Source: Rubricoccus marinus (GTDB lineage: Bacteria; Bacteroidota; Rhodothermia; Rhodothermales; Rubricoccaceae). From it: a stretch of 48,414 nucleotides of DNA. The position numbers and the translations under genes are program-made. Position 1 is the first letter of the stretch; every line of letters starts with the position of its first letter. Where the stretch lies: NCBI RefSeq assembly GCF_002257665.1, contig NZ_MQWB01000001.1:1844167-1892580 (forward strand). Direction: 5' to 3'. Shown piece by piece: positions 16,381-24,503 of the stretch. The notes beneath the pieces were generated by a model. The model had not been told where the DNA came from and did no database searches. It saw only the letters and a list, made by a program, of their open reading frames with translations.

Positions 16381-18132
16381 TTAGGGGATCATCATGGACA
16401 GCGCCTCGGCGCCAGCGGCGTCCGGAGGATGAGGGATGACCATGCCGCTGAAGAAGACGAACCAGACCAGGATGTAGATCGGGATCAGGATCGGCAGCGA
16501 GTACTTGACGATGTACGTCACGAACGACGGTGTCTCTACGCCAGAGGACTCGGCGATCGCCTTCACCATGAAGTTGGGGCCGTTGCCGATGTAGGTCAGC
16601 GCGCCGAAGAAGACGGCGGCGATCGAGATCGCTTCGAGGTAGAAGGTCTCGGCAGGCACGTTCGTGCCCAATGCGAAGGCCTCCACCATGTCGCGGTTCT
16701 CGATGCTGGACCCGAACTTGCCCATCGCGGCGGACAGGAAGCTGACGTAGGTCGGCGCGTTGTCCAGAACGCCGGAAAGGATGCCCGTTCCGAAGTAGAA
16801 CTGCGTCACGCCGAGCGAGCCCGCGTTGTTGGCCGCAAACGAGCCGATGAGCGTCAGCGCCGGCTGCATCGTCAGGAAGATGCCGATGAAGAGGTAGCCG
16901 ACCTCCTTGATGGGCTCGAAGTTGAAGTCGTTGCCTGCCAGGACGTGCGGCTTGGCCGTCTTGTACGCGAAGTAGCAGACCGCGAACATGATCACCTCGC
17001 GGATGCCGAACGGCACGTGGAACTGCCCGTGGAGGTCCAGGACCGTCCCCTGCATCCACTCCATGATGTTCGGATCGAGGAAGACCGAGCCGATGATGAT
17101 CGCGAGCCAGGCGAAGCCCGCCTTGCCCTCGATGGTCAGCCGCTTGCGCGTGTGCACGGGCGCGGACTCGATGCCCGGGGCCTCTGGCGCCACGGCACGG
17201 CCCGGGATCTCGCCCGGCTCCACGTCGATCCCGACGTCTTCGGCCTCCTCGCGAATGCTCTCCTCCTTGTTGCGGCTGTCGATCACGTAGAAGACCGCCA
17301 GGATGAGCAGGATGGTCGGGAGCCAGATCTGCCACAGGTTGACGACCGTCCAGAAGAACGGGACGCCGCGCAAGAAGCCCAGGAACAGCGGCGGGTCACC
17401 AATCGGCGTCAATGCGCCTCCGATGTTGGAGACGATAAAGATGAAGAAGATGATGTGGTACGGCTTCAAGCGCCCAGCGTTGAGACGCATATACGGCCGG
17501 ATCAGCAGCATCGAAGCGCCAGTCGTCCCAATAAAGTTGGAGATCACGCCTCCCACGAAGAGCAGGATCGCGTTCGCGCGGGGCGTACCGGCGAAGTCCG
17601 TCTTGATCAGGATGCAGCCGCTGGCGACGAAGAGCGAGCCCAGAAGCGCGATAAAGGAGAAGTACTCCATCGCGGCGTGCTCAATCGGCGTCACCTCCCC
17701 CATTCCGATGAGGTAGTACGCGGCGACGATGGCGCCGAGCGCGATGGCAACCTTCGGGTAGTGGTGGTGCCAGAAGTGCGGGTAGAACAGCGGCCCCGTC
17801 GCGATCATCAGCAGCAGAACCACAAACGGGATCACGAGCCAGATCGGTGGCGGGTCGCCGTGGCCGCCTTCTTCGGCGTGTTCGCTGCCTTCGTGCGCTG
17901 CTTCGCCGCCGTGCGCGCCGGGCACGACCTCCTCCAGCTCTTCCTCGACTGGGATCGACGCGTCATCTGCCTCCGGGACGGTCTCCGGCGCCGGGTCCGA
18001 GAGCTCGGCCTCTGGCGTCGGGTCTTGGAGTTCAGACTGGAGCGGGTCCGCTTCCAGGTCCTGCGCGCTCACGGCCGCCAGAGGCGCCACCGCGAGGAGG
18101 AGTGCGAAAGCGAGAGACGCGAGACGATGCAT
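16381..18132 (-). CDS. nhaD: NhaD-type sodium:proton antiporter with signal peptide and acidic/His-rich N-terminal region
   Basis: NhaD exchanges cytoplasmic Na+ or Li+ for protons and is typical of marine bacteria. The 583-residue protein (ATG at 18130-18132) has about a dozen membrane segments with NhaD/ArsB-type motifs such as FIGTTGASMLLIRPYMR, SNIGGALTPIGDPPLFLGF and FLSAAMGKFG. Unusually, it begins with a cleavable-looking signal peptide (MHRLASLAFALLLAVAPLAAVSAQ) followed by about 75 residues rich in Glu/Asp and Pro. These end in a His/Glu-rich stretch with AHEGSEHAEEGGHG before the first core helix. That segment should lie in the periplasm and could sense cations or pH (inference). 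It follows nuoM by 50 bp and precedes pcd by 3 bp. Embedding in complex I matches Rhodothermus marinus. Confidence 0.93.
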   Translation of the reverse strand: MHRLASLAFALLLAVAPLAAVSAQDLEADPLQSELQDPTPEAELSDPAPETVPEADDASIPVEEELEEVVPGAHGGEAAHEGSEHAEEGGHGDPPPIWLVIPFVVLLLMIATGPLFYPHFWHHHYPKVAIALGAIVAAYYLIGMGEVTPIEHAAMEYFSFIALLGSLFVASGCILIKTDFAGTPRANAILLFVGGVISNFIGTTGASMLLIRPYMRLNAGRLKPYHIIFFIFIVSNIGGALTPIGDPPLFLGFLRGVPFFWTVVNLWQIWLPTILLILAVFYVIDSRNKEESIREEAEDVGIDVEPGEIPGRAVAPEAPGIESAPVHTRKRLTIEGKAGFAWLAIIIGSVFLDPNIMEWMQGTVLDLHGQFHVPFGIREVIMFAVCYFAYKTAKPHVLAGNDFNFEPIKEVGYLFIGIFLTMQPALTLIGSFAANNAGSLGVTQFYFGTGILSGVLDNAPTYVSFLSAAMGKFGSSIENRDMVEAFALGTNVPAETFYLEAISIAAVFFGALTYIGNGPNFMVKAIAESSGVETPSFVTYIVKYSLPILIPIYILVWFVFFSGMVIPHPPDAAGAEALSMMIP

Positions 18133-18182
18133 GGGGAGGCGGAAAAGGGGGACGGGCGCGGCTCGGACGGCAGGCAAAAGCG

Positions 18183-19823
18183 CTAGTGCGCCTCCGGCGT
18201 GTGCGCGGGCACTGGGGTAGGCGCCAGAGGCGCTGCGGCAACGGCCTCGGGCCAGATGATCTCCACCGCCACCGTTTCATTGGGGGCGGCTCCTGCGACG
18301 GCGACTCGCTTGGCCTCGACGGTCTCCAGAATGGAGCGGACAGCCAGTTCGCTCTTGGCCAGGAACGGTGCGGGCACGAAGCCCATGCCGATCATCAGAA
18401 CCGCCAGAGGCACGATCAGCGCGATCTCGCGGCCGTTGAGGTCCTTCATCGTCGCGTTGGCCTCGTTCGTGATCTCACCGAAGAAGGTCCGGTAGACCAT
18501 CCACAGCAGGTAGACCGCTGCGAAGATGACGCCAGAGGCCGCAATCGCCGTGAGAACAGCGTATCCCGTCACGCCCGAGGTGAAGGACCCGACCAAGATC
18601 ATGAACTCGCCCACGAAGCCGTTGAGTCCGGGCAGGCCGGCGCTTGCGAACACGCTGAAGAGCATGAAGAAGGTCAGGACGGGGACGCTTTTGGCGATGC
18701 CACCGTAGTCGGCCATCGCGCGGGTGTGGCGGCGCTCGTACATCATGCCAATGATGAGGAACAGCGCGCCGGTCGAGATGCCGTGGTTCACCATCTGGAT
18801 GAGAGCGCCCTGAACGGCCGTCGTGTCGAACGCGAAGATGCCCAGGACCACGAAGCCCAGGTGGCTCACAGAGGAGTAAGCGACAAGCTTCTTCACGTCG
18901 GTCTGCGCGAACGCGACGAGGGCGCCGTACACGATGCCGATCACGGCCAGGATGCCGATCCACGGCGCGTAGGTCAGGCTCGCGTTCGGGAAGAACGGGA
19001 GGACGAACCGCAAGAGGCCGTAGGTGCCCATCTTGAGCAGCACGCCCGCGAGGACGACCGAGCCGCCGGTCGGCGCCTGGGTGTGCGCGTCGGGCAGCCA
19101 CGTGTGCAGCGGGAACAGCGGGACCTTGATCGCGAAGGCGAGTCCGAAGAGGAGGAACAGCCACGTCTGCGCGCCCAGCGGGACGCCGTACTCGACGAGT
19201 TTGTACCAGTCCGTCGTGAAGCCGACGCCAGAGGCCTCGCCAACCGCGAAGCCGAGCCACAGCACGCCGACGAGCATCAGCAGGGAGCCGACGAGCGTGT
19301 AAATCACGAACTTCGTCGCGGCGTAGATCCGGTCCTCTCCGCCCCAGATGCCGATGATGAACACCATCGGGATGAGCGTGAGCTCGAAGAAGACGTAGAA
19401 CAGGAAGACGTCGAACGCCGCGAACACTCCGAGGACGCCCGTTTCGAGCAGCAGGATCAGCGCGTAGTAGCCCTTGTGCGCTTTGCCGATGTAGTGCCAC
19501 GACGAGAGCACAACGATCGGCCCGAGAAGCGTCGTCAGCAGGAGCAGGAGCAGGTTCAGCCCGTCCACGCCCACGTGGTAGTTCACGTCCACGCCCGGCA
19601 GCCAGTTGATGTATTCGCGCAGTTGCGGCGCATTCGCCGTCGAGACCGAGGCGTCGAAGCCGAACCAGAAGCCGAGCGAGAGGACGAACGCGACCGTCGT
19701 GACCGCGAGCGAGATCCACCGGATGGCGCTCACGCTCGGTGCCAGCATCACCGCCAGCGCGCCGAGCGCGGGCAGGAAGATGACCAGCGAGACCAGGTTG
19801 GGAATGTCAGCGAGAAAGCTCAT
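18183..19823 (-). CDS. nuoM: NADH-quinone oxidoreductase subunit M
   Basis: NuoM is an antiporter-like proton channel subunit of complex I. The 546-residue protein has about 14 membrane helices and the family motifs FYVFFELTLIPMVFIIGIWGG near 142-162 (TM5 Glu), VPLFPLHTWLPDAHTQAP near 228-245 and KKLVAYSSVSHLGFVVLG near 304-321. The sequence IGVDGLNLLLLLLTTLLGP-like block near residue 90 is also typical. The C-terminus carries an additional Pro/Ala-rich tail (APLAPTPVPAHTPEAH) encoded in part by a motif copy (18222). The tail is not expected in the family and may be motif-driven. The stop lies 50 bp before nhaD. Confidence 0.96.
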   Translation of the reverse strand: MSFLADIPNLVSLVIFLPALGALAVMLAPSVSAIRWISLAVTTVAFVLSLGFWFGFDASVSTANAPQLREYINWLPGVDVNYHVGVDGLNLLLLLLTTLLGPIVVLSSWHYIGKAHKGYYALILLLETGVLGVFAAFDVFLFYVFFELTLIPMVFIIGIWGGEDRIYAATKFVIYTLVGSLLMLVGVLWLGFAVGEASGVGFTTDWYKLVEYGVPLGAQTWLFLLFGLAFAIKVPLFPLHTWLPDAHTQAPTGGSVVLAGVLLKMGTYGLLRFVLPFFPNASLTYAPWIGILAVIGIVYGALVAFAQTDVKKLVAYSSVSHLGFVVLGIFAFDTTAVQGALIQMVNHGISTGALFLIIGMMYERRHTRAMADYGGIAKSVPVLTFFMLFSVFASAGLPGLNGFVGEFMILVGSFTSGVTGYAVLTAIAASGVIFAAVYLLWMVYRTFFGEITNEANATMKDLNGREIALIVPLAVLMIGMGFVPAPFLAKSELAVRSILETVEAKRVAVAGAAPNETVAVEIIWPEAVAAAPLAPTPVPAHTPEAH

Positions 19824-19866
19824 GTAGGATCTGCGTCGGTGCGCCTGCGGCGCCCGGAGGGATGCG

Positions 19867-19889
19867 GCCTCTGGCGGGCCGCCAGAGGC
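19867..19889. repeat. Inverted motif pair flush with the nuoL stop codon
   Basis: GCCTCTGGCG (19867-19876) and CGCCAGAGGC (19880-19889) are inverted with a 3-bp loop, immediately adjoining the nuoL stop (19890-19892). No T-tract follows on the minus strand, so partial termination or RNA stabilisation between nuoL and nuoM is possible. Confidence 0.7.
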
Positions 19890-21998
19890 TTAGCCGAGCA
19901 TTACGAGGCCGACCACGAGGACGACGCCGAGCACGATGGCGAGGGCGTACGTCTGCACGCCGCCGGTCTGGATGCCGCGGAGGCCGCTGGCGAAGCCGCG
20001 GACGCCTCGGCCAAGGCCGTTCACACCGCCGTCGACGACGTTTTTGTCGAACGGCGCGAAGACGTTGCGGGCGCCGTCCACGACAGCACGGACGAAGGTG
20101 GCGTTGTACAGCTCATCCCAGCCCCACTTGCGCGAAGCGGGCGCGTAGAGCCAGCCCATCATCTTGAAGAAGCGGCGGTCCGCATCCAGGCCTCTGGCGC
20201 CAAAGCGGAAGCCGACCCACGCGATGGCGACACCGGCGGCGGCGATGATCGAGCCCACGCCGAGGAGGATCCACTCCGTCGCGTGCGATGGCTTGTACTC
20301 GAACGCGGCCTCGGCCACAGGCCCGCCGTAAGCGGCGCCGAGCCAGTGGTGGATCCAGCTCTCGGTTCCAAACAGTTCCGCGACAACGGGCGCAAGGCCC
20401 AGCAGTCCGGCGCCAGCGGCGAGCGCGGCGAGGATCCACAGCGGGAGCGTCATGGTCCACTGGCTCTCGTGCGGGTGCACGTCCATCGCGGCGGGCCAAC
20501 GCGGGGTGCCCTCAAACGTGAGGAGGTACGCGCGTGTCATGTACACCGCCGTCATCAGCGCGGTAATCAGCCCGATGACCCACACGGCCAAGCTGAGCAC
20601 GTTGCCGTCCATCCCGGACTTGAACGCGAAGAACAGGATCTCGTCCTTGGAGAAGAAGCCCGCCAGAGGCGGAATGCCTGCAATCGCGAGCGTCGAGATC
20701 AAGAAGGTCCACCGCGTAGCCGGCATGTACTTCTTGAGTCCGCCCATCGTGCGCATGTCCTGCGCGTCGAAGTGCCCGTCGTATGGCAGCGGGTTGTGAC
20801 GGAGCGTGTTCTGCGTCGCCTCGGAGTCCAGCGGGGTGTCGGGACCGCCGTGGTGGCTCGGGATGATGCCCTTGTGCTCCAGTTCGTGCTCCACGTGGTG
20901 CATGGAGTGGATAACAGACCCGGATCCGAGGAAGAGGCAGGCCTTAAAGAAAGCGTGCGTCATCACGTGGAAGATGGCGACGAAGAACGCGCCGACGCCG
21001 GCCGCCATGAACATGAAGCCCAGTTGGCTCACGGTCGAGTAGGCGAGCACCTTTTTGATGTCGTTCTGCGTCATCGCGACCGAGGCTGCCATGATGGCCG
21101 TAATCGCGCCCACGATGGCGATCACGCCCATGGCCGCTGGCGCCAGAAGCACCATCTCGCTCAGGCGTGAGAGCAGGTACAGGCCGCTTGTCACCATCGT
21201 CGCGGCGTGGATCAGCGCGGAGACGGGCGTCGGCCCGGCCATCGCGTCCGGGAGCCAGACGAAGAGCGGGATCTGCGCGCTCTTGCCCGTAGCGCCGATG
21301 AACATCAGCAGCACGATCCAGAAGCCAATGGGGCCGTCGAAAAGAGCGAGCGTCTCGGGCGCCAGAAGCGTCGCGAAATCGAAGCCAAACGGGCCTGCGA
21401 TGTTGTCCGTGACTGTCTTGAAGATCAGGAACAGCGCAATCAGGAAGGCGAAGTCACCGATACGGTTGACGATAAACGCCTTGTTGGCCGCCGCCGAGTT
21501 CTTGAGGTCCGTGTACCAGAATCCGATGAGGAGGTACGAGCACAGCCCCACGCCCTCCCAGCCCAGGAACAGCACAATGAGGTTCTCCGCCAGAACCAGG
21601 TTGAGCATCGCGAAGATGAACAGGTTCAGATAGGGAAAAAACCGCCAGTACCCGCTATCTCCGTGCATGTACCCGATGGAGTACAGGTGGATGAGGCTAC
21701 CCACGCCGGTCACGATAAGCGTCATCAGCAGCGACAGCTCGTCGATCCGGTAGCTGAACGCCACGCTCAGGTCACCTGCGGTCATCCAGTGGAAGAACGG
21801 AACCACCTGCGGCGCCCCGTGCTGGTAGCCCAGGAACAGCATCACCGTCACGCCGAATGGGATAGCAACCGCGATCAGCGCCAGGGTCCCGATCAGCTTT
21901 TCCTGCTTCCGCCACGACGGCATGAACAGCCCCATCATCCCGTTAAAGGCCGCCATCAGCAGCGGCGGGAGGAGAATCAGGCGAACGAGGGTTTCCAT
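19890..21998 (-). CDS. nuoL: NADH-quinone oxidoreductase subunit L
   Basis: NuoL is the distal antiporter-like subunit of complex I with the long lateral helix that spans the membrane arm. The 702-residue protein contains GWEGVGLCSYLLIGFWY near 148-164, PVSALIHAATMVTSGLYLL near 257-275, KVLAYSTVSQLGFMFMA near 315-331 and HAFFKACLFLGSGSVIHSMHH near 347-367, all standard NuoL motifs. The C-terminal region includes KWGWDELYNATFV and ends in a hydrophobic helix. A loop with DGHFDAQDMRTMGGLKKYMP is also family typical. Length is slightly above the E. coli protein. Motif copies are only at 20190 and 20661. The ATG follows an 80-bp spacer with a G-rich repeat and hairpin. Confidence 0.97.
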   Translation of the reverse strand: METLVRLILLPPLLMAAFNGMMGLFMPSWRKQEKLIGTLALIAVAIPFGVTVMLFLGYQHGAPQVVPFFHWMTAGDLSVAFSYRIDELSLLMTLIVTGVGSLIHLYSIGYMHGDSGYWRFFPYLNLFIFAMLNLVLAENLIVLFLGWEGVGLCSYLLIGFWYTDLKNSAAANKAFIVNRIGDFAFLIALFLIFKTVTDNIAGPFGFDFATLLAPETLALFDGPIGFWIVLLMFIGATGKSAQIPLFVWLPDAMAGPTPVSALIHAATMVTSGLYLLSRLSEMVLLAPAAMGVIAIVGAITAIMAASVAMTQNDIKKVLAYSTVSQLGFMFMAAGVGAFFVAIFHVMTHAFFKACLFLGSGSVIHSMHHVEHELEHKGIIPSHHGGPDTPLDSEATQNTLRHNPLPYDGHFDAQDMRTMGGLKKYMPATRWTFLISTLAIAGIPPLAGFFSKDEILFFAFKSGMDGNVLSLAVWVIGLITALMTAVYMTRAYLLTFEGTPRWPAAMDVHPHESQWTMTLPLWILAALAAGAGLLGLAPVVAELFGTESWIHHWLGAAYGGPVAEAAFEYKPSHATEWILLGVGSIIAAAGVAIAWVGFRFGARGLDADRRFFKMMGWLYAPASRKWGWDELYNATFVRAVVDGARNVFAPFDKNVVDGGVNGLGRGVRGFASGLRGIQTGGVQTYALAIVLGVVLVVGLVMLG

Positions 21999-22003
21999 TG
22001 TGC

Positions 22004-22061
22004 GGGGACTGGGTTTTAGGGACTGGGGACTGGCTTGGCGTCTGGAGTTCCGAGTCCCCAG
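22004..22061. repeat. G-quadruplex-like run and 9-bp inverted repeat in the nuoK-nuoL spacer
   Basis: On the plus strand four G-runs (GGGG 22004-22007, GGG 22011-22013, GGG 22019-22021, GGGG 22025-22028) are separated by 3, 5 and 3 bases, matching the G3-N1-7 quadruplex rule. The repeated unit is GGGACTGG. In addition CTGGGGACT (22023-22031) and AGTCCCCAG (22053-22061) form a perfect 9-bp stem. It lies 5 bp upstream of the nuoL ATG, with the G-rich strand being the template. Confidence 0.75.
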
Positions 22062-22078
22062 CTGCCAGCCCCGGGGCG

Positions 22079-22378
22079 CTAGCCCCTAAACAGGTTGATC
22101 TCGTCGATGTTGAGCGTCATCGTGTTGCGGAACAGCGCGATGACGATGGCGAGCCCAACGGCGGCCTCAGCCGCGGCGACGGACATCACGAAGAAGACCA
22201 GGATCTGGCCGTGCACGTCACCGAAGCCCTGCGCGAAGGCCACGAGCGTGAGGTTGACCGCGTTCAGCATCAACTCGATGCTGAGAAAGACGACAATCGC
22301 GTTGCGGCGCAGGAGGACGCCGAGAACGCCAATCGTAAAGAGAACCGCGCTGAGCGAGAGGTACCAGGTGAGTTCCAT
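22079..22378 (-). CDS. nuoK: NADH-quinone oxidoreductase subunit K
   Basis: NuoK is a three-helix membrane subunit of complex I with conserved glutamates in the proton path. The 99-residue protein has [20 protein letters not shown] near 21-40, containing the TM2 Glu in the SIELMLNA motif, and [17 protein letters not shown] near 68-84, with the second Glu in the A-A-E-A-A-V pattern. Length is exactly typical. The ATG directly abuts the nuoJ stop codon (no intervening base), so translation is probably coupled. It contains no motif copies. Confidence 0.97.
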   Translation of the reverse strand: MELTWYLSLSAVLFTIGVLGVLLRRNAIVVFLSIELMLNAVNLTLVAFAQGFGDVHGQILVFFVMSVAAAEAAVGLAIVIALFRNTMTLNIDEINLFRG

Positions 22379-22888
22379 CTAGACGAACCGCTTCTTGGCG
22401 AGGACAACGGCACCGATGGTCGCCGCGAGGAGGAGGACGCCGACGATCTCGAGGGCGAAGGCGTGCTCGGTAAGGAGCGTCACGCCGATGTTGGCCACGT
22501 CCGTCGCCTCGACGGCTTCTTCCGTGGTGGGGGCGTCCGGCAAGAGGTCGAACTTCAGCGCCACAACCGAGAGCAGCTGGGCGAGCACGCCCACGCCGAG
22601 GACGAAGGCGGCCACCTTTCTGAAGTCCATCGCGCCCAGCTTCGGCATCTCGTCCAGGTTCAGGAGCATGATGACGAACAGGAATAGCACCATGATGGCG
22701 CCTGCGTAGACCAGCACCTGCACGACGCCGATAAACGCGGCGTTCAGCGTGAGGTACAAACACGCGATGGACAGCATGACCTGAACCATCCAGAGCGCGG
22801 CCGTAACGGGGCTCCGGGAGATCAGCATTCCGAGTGCGCCGACGACCGAAAGGACGGCGAAGACGAAGAAGAGAAACGTCTCCAGCAT
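22379..22888 (-). CDS. nuoJ: NADH-quinone oxidoreductase subunit J
   Basis: NuoJ is a five-helix subunit of the complex I membrane arm near the quinone site. The 169-residue protein shows SRSPVTAALWMVQVMLSIA near 24-42, CLYLTLNAAFIGVVQVLVYAG near 43-63 and AIMVLFLFVIMLLNL near 64-78, the family's conserved core including the pi-bulge helix region. Length matches. It is the first complex I gene on this strand: upstream is a 375-bp intergenic region and a divergent gene, so subunits A-I must be elsewhere. ATG follows CCTCCTCACCCACCC. No motif copies inside. Confidence 0.96.
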   Translation of the reverse strand: MLETFLFFVFAVLSVVGALGMLISRSPVTAALWMVQVMLSIACLYLTLNAAFIGVVQVLVYAGAIMVLFLFVIMLLNLDEMPKLGAMDFRKVAAFVLGVGVLAQLLSVVALKFDLLPDAPTTEEAVEATDVANIGVTLLTEHAFALEIVGVLLLAATIGAVVLAKKRFV

Positions 22889-23263
22889 GGGTGGGTGAGG
22901 AGGCCGGGCGTACCGGAAGGGGCGGCGCAGAGGGGAAGAGGCGCGCCGTCAGCAGTGCGCCCGAAGGTACCGAGGGAGGACAGCCGTCACAACCGCGAGT
23001 CGCGCCAGAGGCTTGGCCTTTGAATGAAATGGCGACGCTTTGCTCCCCACTCGTGCCGCCTCTGGCGCGAACGGGCCCGGCCAAGACGCGTGCAGCCTTG
23101 CAGGTGATCCGGCCTCTGGCGTCTCACCAGACCGCCGCTCGGGTATCTTTCGTGGCGCTCCCCACGTAGCGCGCCCGCCTTCCCCCGCGACGTCCTGGAA
23201 CTGCAGCCCTCCCCTCCCGCCCCGCCGGAGCCTCACGACGAGGCGCCAGAGGCCATCCCACTG
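22889..23263. other. Intergenic region between divergent nuoJ and LPG-synthase-like gene
   Basis: The 375 bp should hold the promoter of the nuoJ-N operon and that of the gene at 23264. I see no convincing -33/-7 pair of the Bacteroidota type; TATCTTTC near 23150 is a weak candidate -7 element on the plus strand. Four motif copies are present (23003, 23058, 23112, 23244), not arranged as a tight hairpin. No small ORF or RNA gene is evident. Confidence 0.5.
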
Positions 23264-24298
23264 GTGCCACCGGTCCAGCGCGGCTCGGTGCGCTTCCGCG
23301 ACGTGATCTGGCCCATCGCGCTCAGCCTGGTCGCGATCATCGCGATTGTGGCGTTTACGACGGAGGGGGCGGATTTGGTGGCGGTGGCGAGGCGCTTCCG
23401 GCCCGGACTTCTCGCGCTGGCCGTTCTGGCGCTCGGGCTCCAGATCACGTTTGCCTCGCTGCGGCTGCAACTGATCTCGCGCGGGGCGCTAAGCGTCCGG
23501 CAGGCGTACAAAGGGCAGGTGACCTGGGACTTCCTCTCGGCCATTACCCCCTCGGCACTTGGCGGCGGGCCGTTCGCGGCCTACTTCATCGCGAAGGAGA
23601 ATGACCTCCCGTTTGGGCAGGTCTCGGCGTACATGCTGTTCTCGATGCTGATGGACCAGGTGTGGTTCGCGGTGCTGATCGTGATGCTGTTCCTCTTCGC
23701 GTTCGAGCTGCCCGTATTTCCGGACGCGCTCGGTGCGGTGAGCATCGGGACGGTCGCGCTGTACTTGGTTGGGTTGCTTTCGTGGATCTCGTTTTTTGCC
23801 TACGCGACGCTCGTTCGGCCCCAACTCATCGAGTGGGTAGCGGGCAAAGTGGTGAGGCTCAAGTTCCTCCGCCGCTTCGAGGACCGCGTGCACGACGAGG
23901 CACGCAAGCTCAGGCGGCAGGCGCGCATTCTCCGCGCGCAGCCTCTGGCGTTCTACCTCAAAGGATTCGGGCTGACGCTGCTGATCTGGTGCTCGCGCTA
24001 CGCGATCGCGCTGTATGCAGCGTTCGCGGTCGCCTCGATCGCGCGACCGTTTCTGTTCTATCTGCGCACGGCCGCCCTCTGGCTCGTAGGGATCGCGCTA
24101 CCCACGCCGGGCGGGTCTGGCGGTATGGAGGGGCTGTACCTCCTCTTCCTCTCCCCGCTTCTTCCCGAGAGTGCAGGTGGCCCCGCGCTCCTGGGCTGGC
24201 GCCTGATCGCGTACTACACCATCCTGGTGATCGGCTTCGCGGTCGCGGGCCGGACCGTGGGTGAGGTGCTGTTCGGCAGCAAGAAAAAAACCGCTTGA
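23264..24298 (+). CDS. Flippase-like LPG-synthase transmembrane domain protein (UPF0104)
   Basis: The 344-residue integral membrane protein fits the lysylphosphatidylglycerol-synthase TM family (PF03706-type). About eight hydrophobic segments are visible. Family landmarks are QITFASLRLQLISRGALSVRQAYKG near 66-90, WDFLSAITPSALGGGPFAAYFI near 93-114, and the late LPTPGGSGGMEGLYLLFL block near 284-301. Relatives flip or modify lipids or glycans; no catalytic aminoacyl-transferase domain is fused here, so the substrate is unknown. The start is a GTG at 23264; upstream codons remain open to about 23200 with no ATG/GTG, so the true start could be a little earlier with a rare codon. It ends with a KKKTA tail. 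Confidence 0.82.
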   Translation: MPPVQRGSVRFRDVIWPIALSLVAIIAIVAFTTEGADLVAVARRFRPGLLALAVLALGLQITFASLRLQLISRGALSVRQAYKGQVTWDFLSAITPSALGGGPFAAYFIAKENDLPFGQVSAYMLFSMLMDQVWFAVLIVMLFLFAFELPVFPDALGAVSIGTVALYLVGLLSWISFFAYATLVRPQLIEWVAGKVVRLKFLRRFEDRVHDEARKLRRQARILRAQPLAFYLKGFGLTLLIWCSRYAIALYAAFAVASIARPFLFYLRTAALWLVGIALPTPGGSGGMEGLYLLFLSPLLPESAGGPALLGWRLIAYYTILVIGFAVAGRTVGEVLFGSKKKTA

Positions 24299-24503
24299 GG
24301 CACAAGCCAACGCCGTCTACGCGAGCGGCATGGTGCCCCAGTACCAGGCCCTCCGTGAGCGAGGCCTCTGGCGCGTGAGGACAACGCAAGCGTACGTGTA
24401 GCATCCGCAGAGGCCCGTGCCGCTTTCGCTCACGCAGCAAGCGTCTCGCAAGCGCCAGAGGCCCACCGCCTTCGATCTTCTCGTACCTCGTCCCCAGCTT
24501 TCC

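Noticed and set aside
16042-21170. Very long open frames on the strand opposite to nhaD, nuoM and nuoL
   Set aside because: They run antisense to well-conserved genes, are rich in Arg, His and Asp/Glu from GC-biased third positions and show no domain. They are shadows in a high-GC genome.
22889-23263. Small protein in the intergenic region before the LPG-synthase-like gene
   Set aside because: Short open frames here have no signal, no homology I recognise and span motif copies; a divergent promoter region is the simpler reading.
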